From assembly GCA_015231755.1 (NCBI GenBank), contig JADGAZ010000014.1, forward strand, positions 1 to 64,000: 64,000 nucleotides of DNA. The letters run 5' to 3'. This document shows positions 1 to 8,853 of the stretch, in pieces. Under the pieces are notes generated by a model that was not told the origin of the DNA, did not search any database, and saw nothing but the letters and a program-made list of their open reading frames with translations. The DNA comes from Magnetococcales bacterium. Lineage in GTDB: Bacteria > Pseudomonadota > Magnetococcia > Magnetococcales > Magnetaquicoccaceae. A program made the translations under genes and the position numbers. The stretch's first letter is position 1; each line of letters starts with the position of its first letter.

Positions 1-1255
1 GCCAGAACAGGGCGTTGCTCCAGACGATCAGGATCCACAACAGGATCGTCAGATAAAATCCCCACGCCGGGGCCAGTCTGGGTGCCAGGATGAGCAGGGT
101 GATGCCAATCAGCGCAAAATAGACCAATTCGATGATCAATTGATGCTGGGCATGGCGCTTGACCGCGCCGTCCAGGATGCCGCTGATCACATTGGCATGA
201 ATTTCCACCCCGGGAAAGGCGGGATGAATCGGAGTGACCCGCAGATCCATCAGTCCCGGCGCCGAGGAACCCACCAGCACGATGGCATCGTTGAGAACCG
301 TCGGATTGGCTTTTTTGTCGAGGATGTCCACCACGGAGACATAAGGGAAGGTTCCCGGTGGCCCCCGATAGGGAATCAGGATGGCGGCCCGTTCATCCAC
401 CGGAATGTGATGGGGTCCCAGTCCGACCCATTCCAGACCGGTTTCCACCTCCCGTGGATTTTTGGCTACCGGGGTGATGCCCAGAGTGACGGGAGGATCC
501 CCCAGAATGGCACGCACCAGACTTAATGAAAGGGATTGATAGATCTTGCCCTGAAACTCCCGCAGCAGGGGCAGGGAACGATGCACGCCATCCGTATCCA
601 CCAGGGGATTGTCAAGAAATCCGCCGTTCTGGGCGGCGCTTTGCAAAATGGGCAGATTGGCGCCATAACCGGTCGCGGAGATGAACGGCACATTGGCGCG
701 TCCCAATTCCTCCAGGCTGATCACCGGATCGGGCAGGGCGCCGGATCGGGAGGATTGGGCGGCGTTGCCATCGGAACGGAAATAATACCCCATCATCACC
801 GGACGCCCTTTCAGGGTGCCGGCGAACCGTTCGTCCCGCTCCAGAACCGGTCGCATCCGGTTGAACTCCAGCAGGAAGCCCGGTTGGTTTTGCAAGGCCC
901 CCGTCGCCAGTCTTTCCAGAACCGGCAGGCCGGAGCTTTCATCCCGTTCGGCGAACACCACGTCGAAACCCAGGGCCAGGATGCGATAATGATCGAACAG
1001 GGTTTCGGTCAACTGGGCCAAGTGGTGACGCCCCCAGGGCCAGCGTCCAAGGCGGGCGAGACTTTGCTCGTCGATGTCCACGATCACGATCCGGGTATCC
1101 CGGGTGCCGGGCATGGCGATTTTCAGACGGGTGTCATAGGCGATGTGTTCAAATTTTTCCAGCAGGGGAATCTGAAGCACGTTGAAGGCGTGCAGCACGA
1201 AAACCAGCAATACCCCGAGTCCGGTTCCCAGGCGCATCGCGGAGAGACGCGGCAC
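1..1255 (-). CDS. CHASE2-domain sensor protein, C-terminus beyond the window
   Basis: The reading frame stays open from about position 1255 down to the left edge (about 418 residues). The product has an N-terminal hydrophobic segment (about residues 9-25), then a long extracytoplasmic domain typical of CHASE2. That domain contains the stretches IVIVDIDEQSLARLGRWPW near its start and DAIVLVGSSAPGLMDLR near its end. At least two hydrophobic membrane segments follow at the cut end. CHASE2 proteins are membrane sensors whose cytoplasmic output (adenylate cyclase, kinase or GGDEF) follows these segments, so the output domain here is not visible. I chose a GTG start because GGAGGA lies about 6 nt upstream. 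In-frame ATGs at 1282 and 1300 are alternatives, the second overlapping the preceding gene. It lies directly downstream of the HD-GYP gene and is probably co-transcribed with it. Confidence 0.85.
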   Translation of the reverse strand, partial: MPRLSAMRLGTGLGVLLVFVLHAFNVLQIPLLEKFEHIAYDTRLKIAMPGTRDTRIVIVDIDEQSLARLGRWPWGRHHLAQLTETLFDHYRILALGFDVVFAERDESSGLPVLERLATGALQNQPGFLLEFNRMRPVLERDERFAGTLKGRPVMMGYYFRSDGNAAQSSRSGALPDPVISLEELGRANVPFISATGYGANLPILQSAAQNGGFLDNPLVDTDGVHRSLPLLREFQGKIYQSLSLSLVRAILGDPPVTLGITPVAKNPREVETGLEWVGLGPHHIPVDERAAILIPYRGPPGTFPYVSVVDILDKKANPTVLNDAIVLVGSSAPGLMDLRVTPIHPAFPGVEIHANVISGILDGAVKRHAQHQLIIELVYFALIGITLLILAPRLAPAWGFYLTILLWILIVWSNALFW

Positions 1256-1289
1256 CAGGCGTCCTCCATTTTTCAACCGCATCGTGACA

Positions 1290-2945
1290 TCATGGAACAT
1301 AACCGGGGATCTTTTCCAGATTCACCTGGTCGATCTGTTCCGGGGCAAGATACTCCTGGGCGTAGTCCAGATAGATTTTTTTGTCGATGAACAGTTTGAA
1401 AATATCCGGATCGATGTGGCCATCCTTCATCATGAAGCCGAGGATCTGCAACGACGCGGAGAGAGGTTTGCCTTTTTTGTAGGGGCGATCCCGGGCGGTG
1501 AGGGCCTCGAACACGTCGGCGATGGCCACCATGCGGGCCTGCAACGACATCTGGTCGCCGGTGAGTCCTTTGGGATAGCCCTTGCCGTTCATCTGTTCGT
1601 GATGACCGCCGGCAATTTCCGGCACCCGTTTGAGATGCTTGGGGAAAGGAATGGCATCCAGCATCTTGATGGTGGCGGAAACGTGATTGTTGATGATTTC
1701 CCGCTCTTCCGGGGTGATGGTCCCTTTGGGAATGTTGAGATTGTAGACTTCGTTGTCCGTCAGGAAGGGCCTTTCCACGCCATGGGTGTCGATCCAGCGC
1801 CGTTTGGCAATGGCGCGAATGCGATCCTGGCGTTGCGGGGACATGAATTCGCCACCGATGTTGGTTTCCTGCACAAATTCCCGATCCGCGTCGATGCGGG
1901 TCAGTTCCTGGAGAAATTCCGCTTCCAGGGTGGCGAGGTCCGCTGGCGGGGCTCCACCTTCCAGGGCGGCCATTTTCTGTTTCAGGAAGGTGATTTCCAT
2001 ATCCCGTTTGAGCACCTCGAAACGGGTGTCGATGAGATGGACGCGATCGAAGATGGTTTCGAGCTTGGTGCCCTTGTCCACCACTTCGGTGGGGGTGACC
2101 ACCTTGCCGCAGTCGTGCAGCCAGGCCGCGATCTTGAGTTCATACATCTCCTCGTCGGAGAGATGAAAATCCTTCATGGGCCCCGCGTCGCAATCGCTCA
2201 CCGCCTTGCCGAGCATTTCGGCCAGCACCGGCACCCGATGGCAGTGACCGCCGGTATAGGGGGATTTGTCGTCGATGGCGGAGGCGATGGCCTGGATGAA
2301 GGATTCAAACAGGGCCTTGAGGTCGGAAATCAGTTTCTGGTTGGTCAGGGCGATGGCTGCCTGAGAGGCCAGGGATTCCGCCAGTTTCTGGTATTGCTCG
2401 GAAAAGGAGACGATCTCCTGGGTGTGGGCGTCCTTGGCGTTGATGAGTTGCAACACGCCGATGATTTCGTTTTCGTGATTCTTCAGCGGCACGGTCAGGA
2501 AGGACTTGGAACGGTAATGGGTCCGTTGGTCGAAGGCCCGGGTGCCGGAAAAGTCAAATCCTTCGGCCTCGTAGGCATCGGGAATGTTGACCGTGGTTTG
2601 CTTGAGGGCCGAAAAGGCCGCGATCATTTGCAGATTGGGCACGCCGTCTTTGTAGAGGGGCAGTTCCGGAAAATTGATCGGGACTCCGGTGGTGCCTCCC
2701 ATGGCGATGCCGAGCGAGTCGGTGCGCAGGATTTCAAACTTGAGGGTATGGCGTTCGGTGACGCTGTACATGGTGCCGGCGTCGGCGTTGGTCAACTCCT
2801 TGGCGCCAAGCAGAATGATCTCCAGCAATCGGTTGACGTTCCGTTCGGCGGACAGGGCGATTCCGATGTCGTTCAGTCGCTCGATGCGTCGGAGAATATC
2901 TGTGCCCGCGTCATCCTTGGCCACTTGAGATGGCTGTTGATCCAT
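1290..2945 (-). CDS. GAF and HD-GYP domain protein, predicted c-di-GMP phosphodiesterase
   Basis: The 551-residue soluble protein has an N-terminal GAF domain (about residues 25-205) and a C-terminal HD-GYP domain (about 215-500). The HD pair is H277-D278 in HDCGK, and the HHExxxGxGYP signature is at 448-458, so the metal and c-di-GMP-hydrolysis residues look intact. The family hydrolyses c-di-GMP to pGpG or GMP in the cytoplasm. About 120 residues (roughly 290-410) are inserted between the HDCGK helix and the helix that normally follows closely, which makes the domain longer than the minimal form. GAGGAG stands 6 nt before the ATG. The CHASE2 gene begins about 35 nt downstream, so the pair may couple an extracytoplasmic sensor to c-di-GMP turnover. 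The ligand of the GAF domain cannot be told. Confidence 0.93.
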   Translation of the reverse strand: MDQQPSQVAKDDAGTDILRRIERLNDIGIALSAERNVNRLLEIILLGAKELTNADAGTMYSVTERHTLKFEILRTDSLGIAMGGTTGVPINFPELPLYKDGVPNLQMIAAFSALKQTTVNIPDAYEAEGFDFSGTRAFDQRTHYRSKSFLTVPLKNHENEIIGVLQLINAKDAHTQEIVSFSEQYQKLAESLASQAAIALTNQKLISDLKALFESFIQAIASAIDDKSPYTGGHCHRVPVLAEMLGKAVSDCDAGPMKDFHLSDEEMYELKIAAWLHDCGKVVTPTEVVDKGTKLETIFDRVHLIDTRFEVLKRDMEITFLKQKMAALEGGAPPADLATLEAEFLQELTRIDADREFVQETNIGGEFMSPQRQDRIRAIAKRRWIDTHGVERPFLTDNEVYNLNIPKGTITPEEREIINNHVSATIKMLDAIPFPKHLKRVPEIAGGHHEQMNGKGYPKGLTGDQMSLQARMVAIADVFEALTARDRPYKKGKPLSASLQILGFMMKDGHIDPDIFKLFIDKKIYLDYAQEYLAPEQIDQVNLEKIPGYVP

Positions 2946-3207
2946 GGTGACTCCTCAAGAAAATAGACCGAGTGAAGCGTGAACCCATCTTTGATGATTC
3001 ATGCGAAGTATATACCAGTCTGGGAAATTTGCATATGTTTTCTGATACAAAACCGGCAAGGAACAATCCAGTTTGTGGTCACGAAAAGCATGACAAAGCT
3101 GGACTTATCTGCATATTTTTGCAGCAAATTGCCTGAATTGCATTCTTTTGCGTTTGAATCGCCTAAACTTAAAAGAAGAAGGGCGGGCGGGAAGGGGATC
3201 GTTGCAA

Positions 3208-3696
3208 TCAGAACCAGCAGGAAGGATGAAACATCCGTTGCCATCCTTTGGGCTTGCGCCGCTGCCAAAGACTGTCCACCAGGAACTGGAAACGGTTGGT
3301 GGGGGTGGTGATCTGGGTCAATTCGGCCAGGAATTGCTCCTGACGCCGATATCCAGCGGTCCAACGACGGATGCGCTCCTCATAGGCCATCATGCCGCCG
3401 TCGAGGCTGACCAGGGTGTAGGCGGTGCGGCGGTTCTTGCTTTGAAAGAGTTGTACCGCCTCCAGGCTGGAGTTGCCGCTGTTGCAGACCAGCAGGATCG
3501 TTTGGCCGGCCTGGAACTCGACTCCCAACATATCCTGTACCCATCCGGCTTCCTCATAAAACACATCCGCATGAAACCGGGTGGGAATGGCGCTGGGAAT
3601 GGCGTGTTGGTAGTCACCCCGCAAATCGACGACGCGAAAGCGGTTGCCTTGCGCGATGTCGCGTAAAAAGCTTTCCGCGGTGATGGCTCGTTTCAT
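3208..3696 (-). CDS. Single-domain rhodanese-like protein
   Basis: The 162-residue protein has a single rhodanese fold. VVDLR lies near residue 22 and the active-site loop is C71-NSGNSS, so the persulfide-forming cysteine is present. Rhodaneses move sulfane sulfur from thiosulfate or protein persulfides to acceptors, and the substrate here is unknown. The C-terminal 60 residues are rich in Trp, Arg and aromatic residues and extend beyond the minimal domain. AAGGAG lies 11 nt upstream of the ATG. The gene stands alone, divergent from metG across a 290-bp AT-rich spacer, and its neighbours give no hint of a sulfur pathway. Confidence 0.88.
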   Translation of the reverse strand: MKRAITAESFLRDIAQGNRFRVVDLRGDYQHAIPSAIPTRFHADVFYEEAGWVQDMLGVEFQAGQTILLVCNSGNSSLEAVQLFQSKNRRTAYTLVSLDGGMMAYEERIRRWTAGYRRQEQFLAELTQITTPTNRFQFLVDSLWQRRKPKGWQRMFHPSCWF

Positions 3697-3750
3697 GGCG
3701 CAAAAGATCTCCTTGGTATGGAGAAAAGTCGCATAATGAATATTATGTTA

Positions 3751-3770
3751 AATGAGAAACAATGAGAAAC
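3751..3770. repeat. Tandem 10-bp direct repeat in the rhodanese/metG divergent spacer
   Basis: The decamer AATGAGAAAC occurs twice in perfect tandem within an AT-rich 292-bp spacer between two divergent genes. A second short repetition (CTTCATGCACTTCCTGCACT) follows at about 3820. Either could be an operator, but no regulator can be named. Confidence 0.6.
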
Positions 3771-3988
3771 GGTGAGTGCAAGAAAACGTAAACGAATGTA
3801 TGTTTATGCAAATCCTGTACTTCATGCACTTCCTGCACTCTGTTTGCGTAAAAATAGGCCATTTTTTGAACCAAAAGCAATGAAAATTATTTGAATGCGG
3901 CGACCAGGAAGGCTTGCCGGATGGCGCGAAACTGTTAGAATATCTCCAGATTGAGTCACAATTCAGCCACACGGGTCAATTTCCACTT

Positions 3989-6049
3989 ATGCGTCGCATT
4001 CTCGTCACCAGCGCTTTGCCTTACGCCAATGGACAAATCCATCTGGGGCATCTCGTCGAAACCATTCAAACCGACATCTGGGTCCGGTTTCAAAAGCTCA
4101 AGGGCCACGAGTGTCTTTATTTTTGCGCCGACGACACCCATGGCACGCCGGTGATGATCCGGGCCCGTCAGGAAGGCATCTCTCCCGAAACCCTGGTGGA
4201 ACGGATCCACGCCGAACATCTGAGCGACTTTCAAGGCTTTCACATCGGGTTCGACAACTATTACACCACCAACAGTCCGGAAAACCGCCTGTTGTCCGAA
4301 GAGGTCTATCTCAACAATCGTCAGGCGGGCAACATCCGGGTCAGCACGGTGCGACAGGCCTACTGCGAACGGGATCAGATGTTTTTGCCGGACCGTTTCA
4401 TCCGGGGAAACTGTCCCACCTGCGGGGCCGAGGATCAGTATGGCGATTCCTGCGAGGTCTGCTCCGGCAGTCACGCCCCCCTGGATTTGAAAAATCCCCG
4501 CTGTTCCTTGTGCGGCGATGCGCCGGTGGAACGGGATTCGGAACACTATTTTTTTCGTTTGACCGCCTTCGAGACCTTTCTCAAAGAGTGGATCCGGTCC
4601 GGTGCCTTGCAACCGGAAATGGCCAACAAGCTGGATGAATGGTTCGATGCCGGGCTGCAGGACTGGGACATCTCCCGCGACGGTCCTTATTTCGGCTTTG
4701 AAATTCCCGACGCCCCGGGCAAATATTTTTATGTCTGGCTGGATGCGCCCATTGGCTACATGGCCTCCTGCTGGGAGTGGTGCAAGCGTCACGGGCGGGA
4801 TTTCGACGCCATCTGGCGCCGGGACGATCAGATGGAGGTCTATCACTTCATCGGCAAGGACATTCTCTACTTTCATACGCTCTTCTGGCCCGCCACCCTG
4901 CGTGGCGCCGGATTCCGCACCCCCACGGCGGTCTATACCCATGGCTTTTTGACCGTCAACGGTCAGAAAATGTCCAAATCCAGAGGCACCTTCATCACGG
5001 CCCGCCGTTATCTGGAACTCCTGGATCCCGAATATCTGCGTTATTATTATGCGGCCAAGCTCACCGCCCGGGTCGATGACCTGGATTTGAACCTGGATGA
5101 TTTCATCTTGAGGGTCAACAGCGATCTGGTGGGCAAGGTGGTGAACATCGCCTCCCGCAGCGCCGGATTCATTCACAAACGGTTCGCGGGTCGGTTGGCG
5201 GAGCGTTATCCCGAGGATGAGGGGCTGCATCGACAGTTCGTGGAGGCCGGTGACGAGATCGCCGCTTTTTACGAGGCCCGGGAGTTTTCCAAGGCCATGC
5301 GGGCCATCATGAATCTGGCGGATCTGGCCAACCGTTTCGTGGAGGCCAAAGCCCCGTGGAATCTGGCCAAGGATCCGGCCAAAAGCGACGAATTGCGCGA
5401 TACCTGCACGGTGGCCATCAACCTGTTTCGGATCCTGATGATCTATCTGCAGCCGGTGCTGCCGCAACTGGCGGAAAAATGTCGTGATTTCCTCCAATTG
5501 CCGCCGTTTGAATGGGAGTCCCGCCTCCAGCCTCTGTGCGGCCAGACCATTCGGGAATTTGCCCACATGCTGGCCCGGGTGGATCCCAAAAAGGTCGAAT
5601 CCCTGGTGGAAAACGTCGCCCCGGTGGTGCCTCCCGCCTTTGCCGCCAAGCCTGCCGTCAAACCTGCGTCTCTCCCGGCGCCGGTGGTGGCGACCCCCTC
5701 CCCTGCCCCACCCCCCGGCGAACCTTTGGATATCGAAACCTTTGCCCAGGTCGATTTGCGGGTGGCGAAAATCCTCGCCGCCGAACCGGTGGATGGCGCG
5801 GACAAACTGTTGCGTCTGACCCTGGACGTGGGCGAACTGGGTCAGCGGACCGTCTTCGCCGGGATCCGGGCCGCCTATGCCCCCGAAACCCTCCCTGGAC
5901 GGTTGACGGTTCTGGTCGCCAATCTCAAGCCGCGCAAAATGCGTTTCGGAATCTCCGAAGGCATGGTCCTGGCGGCTGGACCGGGGGGGGATCAACTTTT
6001 TTTATTGTCACCCGATCCTGGGGCCACACCCGGCATGCGCATTCGCTAG
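3989..6049 (+). CDS. metG: Methionyl-tRNA synthetase, long form with C-terminal tRNA-binding domain
   Basis: This enzyme charges tRNA-Met with methionine in the cytoplasm. The class I HIGH motif is HLGH at residues 18-21 and KMSKS is at 327-331. The zinc knuckles CPTCG, CEVC and CSLCG lie between about residues 145 and 190. After an Ala/Pro-rich linker near 555-590, the last 100 residues form the OB-fold dimerisation and tRNA-binding domain. The 686-residue length is close to the 677 residues of E. coli MetG. The frame is open upstream to an ATG at 3914. I placed the start at 3989 because the protein then begins [15 protein letters not shown], as in the family, although no strong ribosome binding site precedes it. 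The receiver gene follows after 25 bp. Confidence 0.97.
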   Translation: MRRILVTSALPYANGQIHLGHLVETIQTDIWVRFQKLKGHECLYFCADDTHGTPVMIRARQEGISPETLVERIHAEHLSDFQGFHIGFDNYYTTNSPENRLLSEEVYLNNRQAGNIRVSTVRQAYCERDQMFLPDRFIRGNCPTCGAEDQYGDSCEVCSGSHAPLDLKNPRCSLCGDAPVERDSEHYFFRLTAFETFLKEWIRSGALQPEMANKLDEWFDAGLQDWDISRDGPYFGFEIPDAPGKYFYVWLDAPIGYMASCWEWCKRHGRDFDAIWRRDDQMEVYHFIGKDILYFHTLFWPATLRGAGFRTPTAVYTHGFLTVNGQKMSKSRGTFITARRYLELLDPEYLRYYYAAKLTARVDDLDLNLDDFILRVNSDLVGKVVNIASRSAGFIHKRFAGRLAERYPEDEGLHRQFVEAGDEIAAFYEAREFSKAMRAIMNLADLANRFVEAKAPWNLAKDPAKSDELRDTCTVAINLFRILMIYLQPVLPQLAEKCRDFLQLPPFEWESRLQPLCGQTIREFAHMLARVDPKKVESLVENVAPVVPPAFAAKPAVKPASLPAPVVATPSPAPPPGEPLDIETFAQVDLRVAKILAAEPVDGADKLLRLTLDVGELGQRTVFAGIRAAYAPETLPGRLTVLVANLKPRKMRFGISEGMVLAAGPGGDQLFLLSPDPGATPGMRIR

Positions 6050-6074
6050 TTCAACGAGAAGGCAAGCAACCGAC

Positions 6075-7814
6075 ATGGAAATTCAGCCGAAAAAAGTATT
6101 GCTTCTGACCGATTCGGGCACGATCAACCAGATGTTGAAAGGCACCCTTCAGGCCCAGGGTTACGCCGTCACCATGATTCAATCCGGCAATGCCGAGTTT
6201 TTCCAGACCATCGTCTCTTCCCAGCCGAACATCATTTTTTTGCGCACCGAGTTGAATCACGCCAACGGCCTGGAGGTGTGCGACCGCATCAAAAAAGAAC
6301 CGACGCTGATCAAAACCCGGGTGGTGTTTCTTTCATCGAATCCCAAGGTGCGGGAACAGGCCATCGAACATCGGGCCGACCGGTTTTTGACCATGCCCTT
6401 CTCTCCCGCCGACGTGATCGAAACCGCGTCGGTGTTGTCCATCGACAAGCCGGTGATCTTGTATGTGGACGACAGCGATCTGATGCATCGCACGGTGGTC
6501 GCTCCTTTGAAGGAGGAAGGCTACGAGGTGATCGAGGCCTGGGATGGCCGCGAGGCCATGGAAGTGATCGACGAACGGGATGGGCACATCGATCTGATTC
6601 TTTCCGATGTGGAGATGCCGGTCATGGATGGCATCGCCTTGTGCAAGAATCTCCGTTCCAGCCGCACCGAGGACATTCCCTTTGTCCTGTTGACCTCCCT
6701 GGATACCGCCGAAGCCGTGGAACGGGGATTCAACGCCGGCGCCGACGACTATCTCACCAAGCCGGTTTTGATTCACGAAATGATCTCCCGGATCAAGCGT
6801 CTGCTCAAAACCGGACGACAAGAGGCTGCCCGGCCCGAACGGATCTTGATCGTGGACGACTCTCCGGTGATCCGGGGCATGATGTTGACCGCCTTGCGTT
6901 CCCACGGCTTTCAGGCCGAAACCGTGGAGCACGGCATGGCCGCCATGGCCAAATTGCAGGAGCGGCGTTACGATCTAATGATCTCCGATTACGACATGCC
7001 CCACATGAACGGTCTGGAACTGTGCATGAAGGTGCGTCAGGAACCCTCTCCCTGGCAACAGATGCCGATCATCTTCGTGACCGCCCGGGATGCCAAGGCC
7101 GATGAGGTGCGGGTCAAATCCCTGGGGGTGCAGGCTTTCATCACCAAACCGTTCAACGCCGACCGCTTTCTGGCGGAAACCGAACGGGTGTTGTCCGAAC
7201 TCCATCTGCAACGACAAGGCCGGATGCTGGGTTATTATTTCGCGGAACAGGCCTCCAAAACCGCCGAAGTACTGGCCAGCGATCAATTCCGCAGTGTGTT
7301 GTGTGTGGGGATTTCCGAGTTTCGCGCCCTGTCCAAGCGATTGGATCCCAAGGCTTTGATTACGCTCCTGAATCACTACTTCGCCACCCTGGGGGAGGTG
7401 TTGGAGCGTTGTGAGGTGTTGGTGGACCGGATTCAGGAAGATCATCTTTTCCTTTCGTTCGGCAACCAGGACAAAGGGGCCATGCAGGCCATCGAATGCG
7501 CCCGCGCCATGCACAAGGCCCTGCCCGAGTTGCAGCGTCGCTCCGGCAATCCCGAGGTCCAACTGCAAACCGGCATCCATTCCGGGCGTTTGGTGCTTGG
7601 GGCCATGGAGGCCCTTACCACCCGGGAAAAGACCATCATGCTGATCGGCGAAAGTGTGGATCTGGCCCGACGTGTCCAGGAGGTGGCCCCGCCCGGAGAC
7701 ATCATTCTTTCCGAAACCACCTTCGCGTTGGTGCAAACGCTGGTCAAAACCCAACCCATGGGTTACGTCAAGACCCAGGAAGGGGCGATGCGCGCTTTTC
7801 AGGTAATCGCCTGA
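6075..7814 (+). CDS. Three-receiver response regulator with degenerate class III cyclase-like domain
   Basis: The 579-residue protein is REC1 (about 5-120), REC2 (126-245), REC3 (254-375) and a class III nucleotidyl cyclase homology domain (about 400-579). REC2 keeps the phospho-acceptor D178 and K229, and REC3 keeps D305 and K358. REC1 has R57 where the Asp is expected and M107 where the Lys is expected, so it cannot be phosphorylated in the usual way. In the cyclase-like domain the first metal Asp is replaced by G412 (VLCVGISEF). The second Asp is kept in QEDHLF. The usual N..aR motif reads DLARR. I infer a phosphorylation-responsive scaffold or allosteric partner rather than an active cyclase. 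It lies 25 bp after metG, but a functional tie is unlikely. Confidence 0.88.
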   Translation: MEIQPKKVLLLTDSGTINQMLKGTLQAQGYAVTMIQSGNAEFFQTIVSSQPNIIFLRTELNHANGLEVCDRIKKEPTLIKTRVVFLSSNPKVREQAIEHRADRFLTMPFSPADVIETASVLSIDKPVILYVDDSDLMHRTVVAPLKEEGYEVIEAWDGREAMEVIDERDGHIDLILSDVEMPVMDGIALCKNLRSSRTEDIPFVLLTSLDTAEAVERGFNAGADDYLTKPVLIHEMISRIKRLLKTGRQEAARPERILIVDDSPVIRGMMLTALRSHGFQAETVEHGMAAMAKLQERRYDLMISDYDMPHMNGLELCMKVRQEPSPWQQMPIIFVTARDAKADEVRVKSLGVQAFITKPFNADRFLAETERVLSELHLQRQGRMLGYYFAEQASKTAEVLASDQFRSVLCVGISEFRALSKRLDPKALITLLNHYFATLGEVLERCEVLVDRIQEDHLFLSFGNQDKGAMQAIECARAMHKALPELQRRSGNPEVQLQTGIHSGRLVLGAMEALTTREKTIMLIGESVDLARRVQEVAPPGDIILSETTFALVQTLVKTQPMGYVKTQEGAMRAFQVIA

Positions 7815-7831
7815 GTTTTTTCTTTGTTTTT

Positions 7832-7896
7832 CCCAGGCCTTTTGAAGGGTTTGCGACCAGCGCATGGCATGGCGCAAACCTTTCAAAAGGCCTGGG
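7832..7896. repeat. Long inverted repeat between convergent genes
   Basis: Arms 7832-7855 and 7873-7896 are complementary over 24 bp with a single G:T-type mismatch, separated by a 17-nt loop. It lies between the triple-receiver gene (+) and the transglutaminase gene (-). A T-rich stretch precedes the left arm on the plus strand and no T-run follows either arm, so it is not a standard intrinsic terminator. It may still end transcription from both sides, or be a copy of a dispersed palindromic repeat. Confidence 0.85.
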
Positions 7897-7947
7897 GTCT
7901 CCCCGCCTCGACGATCTTTCCCGATCAACCTGTTGAATTGTTGGATT

Positions 7948-8850
7948 TTATCTGAAGTCGGATTCCGGGAACGGCGTGTCGCGCTGCACATCCACGCTGA
8001 CATCCAGGATCGGATTGCGCCCTCCTCCCAGCACCACTCCTTTTAACGGTGGCACATCGCTGTAATCCCGTCCCCAGGCCAAGGTGATGTGGCGGTCCGA
8101 AGGGAGCAGATCGTTGGTGGGATCCAGATCGATCCAACCCAGATAGGGACAAAGGGTGGCAAACCAGGCATGGGAGGCGTCCGCCCCCACCAGACGTGGC
8201 CGACCAATGGGTGGAAGGGTCTCCAGATAACCGCTGACATAGCGGGCCGCCAATCCCATGGAACGCAACGCGCCGATGGCCACATGGGCGAAGTCCTGAC
8301 AGACCCCGTGTCGATGTGCGAGAATTTCGCTCAAGGGTGTGGCGATGGTGGTGGCCCGGGGCCGATAGGCGAAATCCACATGGATGCGATGCATCAGGTC
8401 GATCACCCCATCGATGAGGGGGCGGCGCGGGGGGAAGGAAGGCGCGGCGTATCGGGCCAACTCCGAGGTGCGGCGCACCAGGGGGGAATCCAGCAGAAAC
8501 TGGCGTTCCAATAGATACCGGGGATCCTGGGAGGCGTTCAACAGGTCGCGGGCCTCTTCCCAGGGGGGGGAGACACCGGGACACAGGGGCAATGGCGGCG
8601 TTACCGCCACCTGACTGACGCATTCGATGGTGAGGGTGCGATGGGACTCCAGCACCTCGAAATAGCGCACCCGGTTGCCATGGATATCGAGTCTGGGAAA
8701 GACGATGGCCGGCGTGGGTTCAATCGTCCACTCGAAACTCAGCGGATTCTGGGACGGCGTGTGACGGGGTTGCAACCAGGCGAGATTGTGGCTCAAAGAG
8801 ACCGGTTCGCTGAACTGGTAACAGGTAATGTGGCGAACGCGATAGGCCAT
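7948..8850 (-). CDS. Transglutaminase-like cysteine peptidase family protein
   Basis: The 300-residue protein has a bacterial transglutaminase N-terminal region (about 1-150) and a transglutaminase-like core. The catalytic triad appears intact: C184 in HGVCQDF, H227 in ASHAWF and D243 in DLDPTND. There is no signal peptide, so it should act in the cytoplasm. Such proteins can be peptidases, amidases or transamidases. It is the third gene of a minus-strand arm and starts 3 nt after the stop of the ATP-grasp/alpha-E fusion. Published analyses of amidoligase-type ATP-grasp neighbourhoods list exactly these partners, so a role in making or trimming a peptide-like tag is plausible but unproven. 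Confidence 0.9.
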   Translation of the reverse strand: MAYRVRHITCYQFSEPVSLSHNLAWLQPRHTPSQNPLSFEWTIEPTPAIVFPRLDIHGNRVRYFEVLESHRTLTIECVSQVAVTPPLPLCPGVSPPWEEARDLLNASQDPRYLLERQFLLDSPLVRRTSELARYAAPSFPPRRPLIDGVIDLMHRIHVDFAYRPRATTIATPLSEILAHRHGVCQDFAHVAIGALRSMGLAARYVSGYLETLPPIGRPRLVGADASHAWFATLCPYLGWIDLDPTNDLLPSDRHITLAWGRDYSDVPPLKGVVLGGGRNPILDVSVDVQRDTPFPESDFR

Positions 8851-8853
8851 GGC

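Noticed and set aside
3956-5995. Long minus-strand open frame opposite metG
   Set aside because: Its translation is Gly/Gln/His-rich and family-free, while the plus strand encodes a complete MetRS. It is a shadow caused by high GC content.
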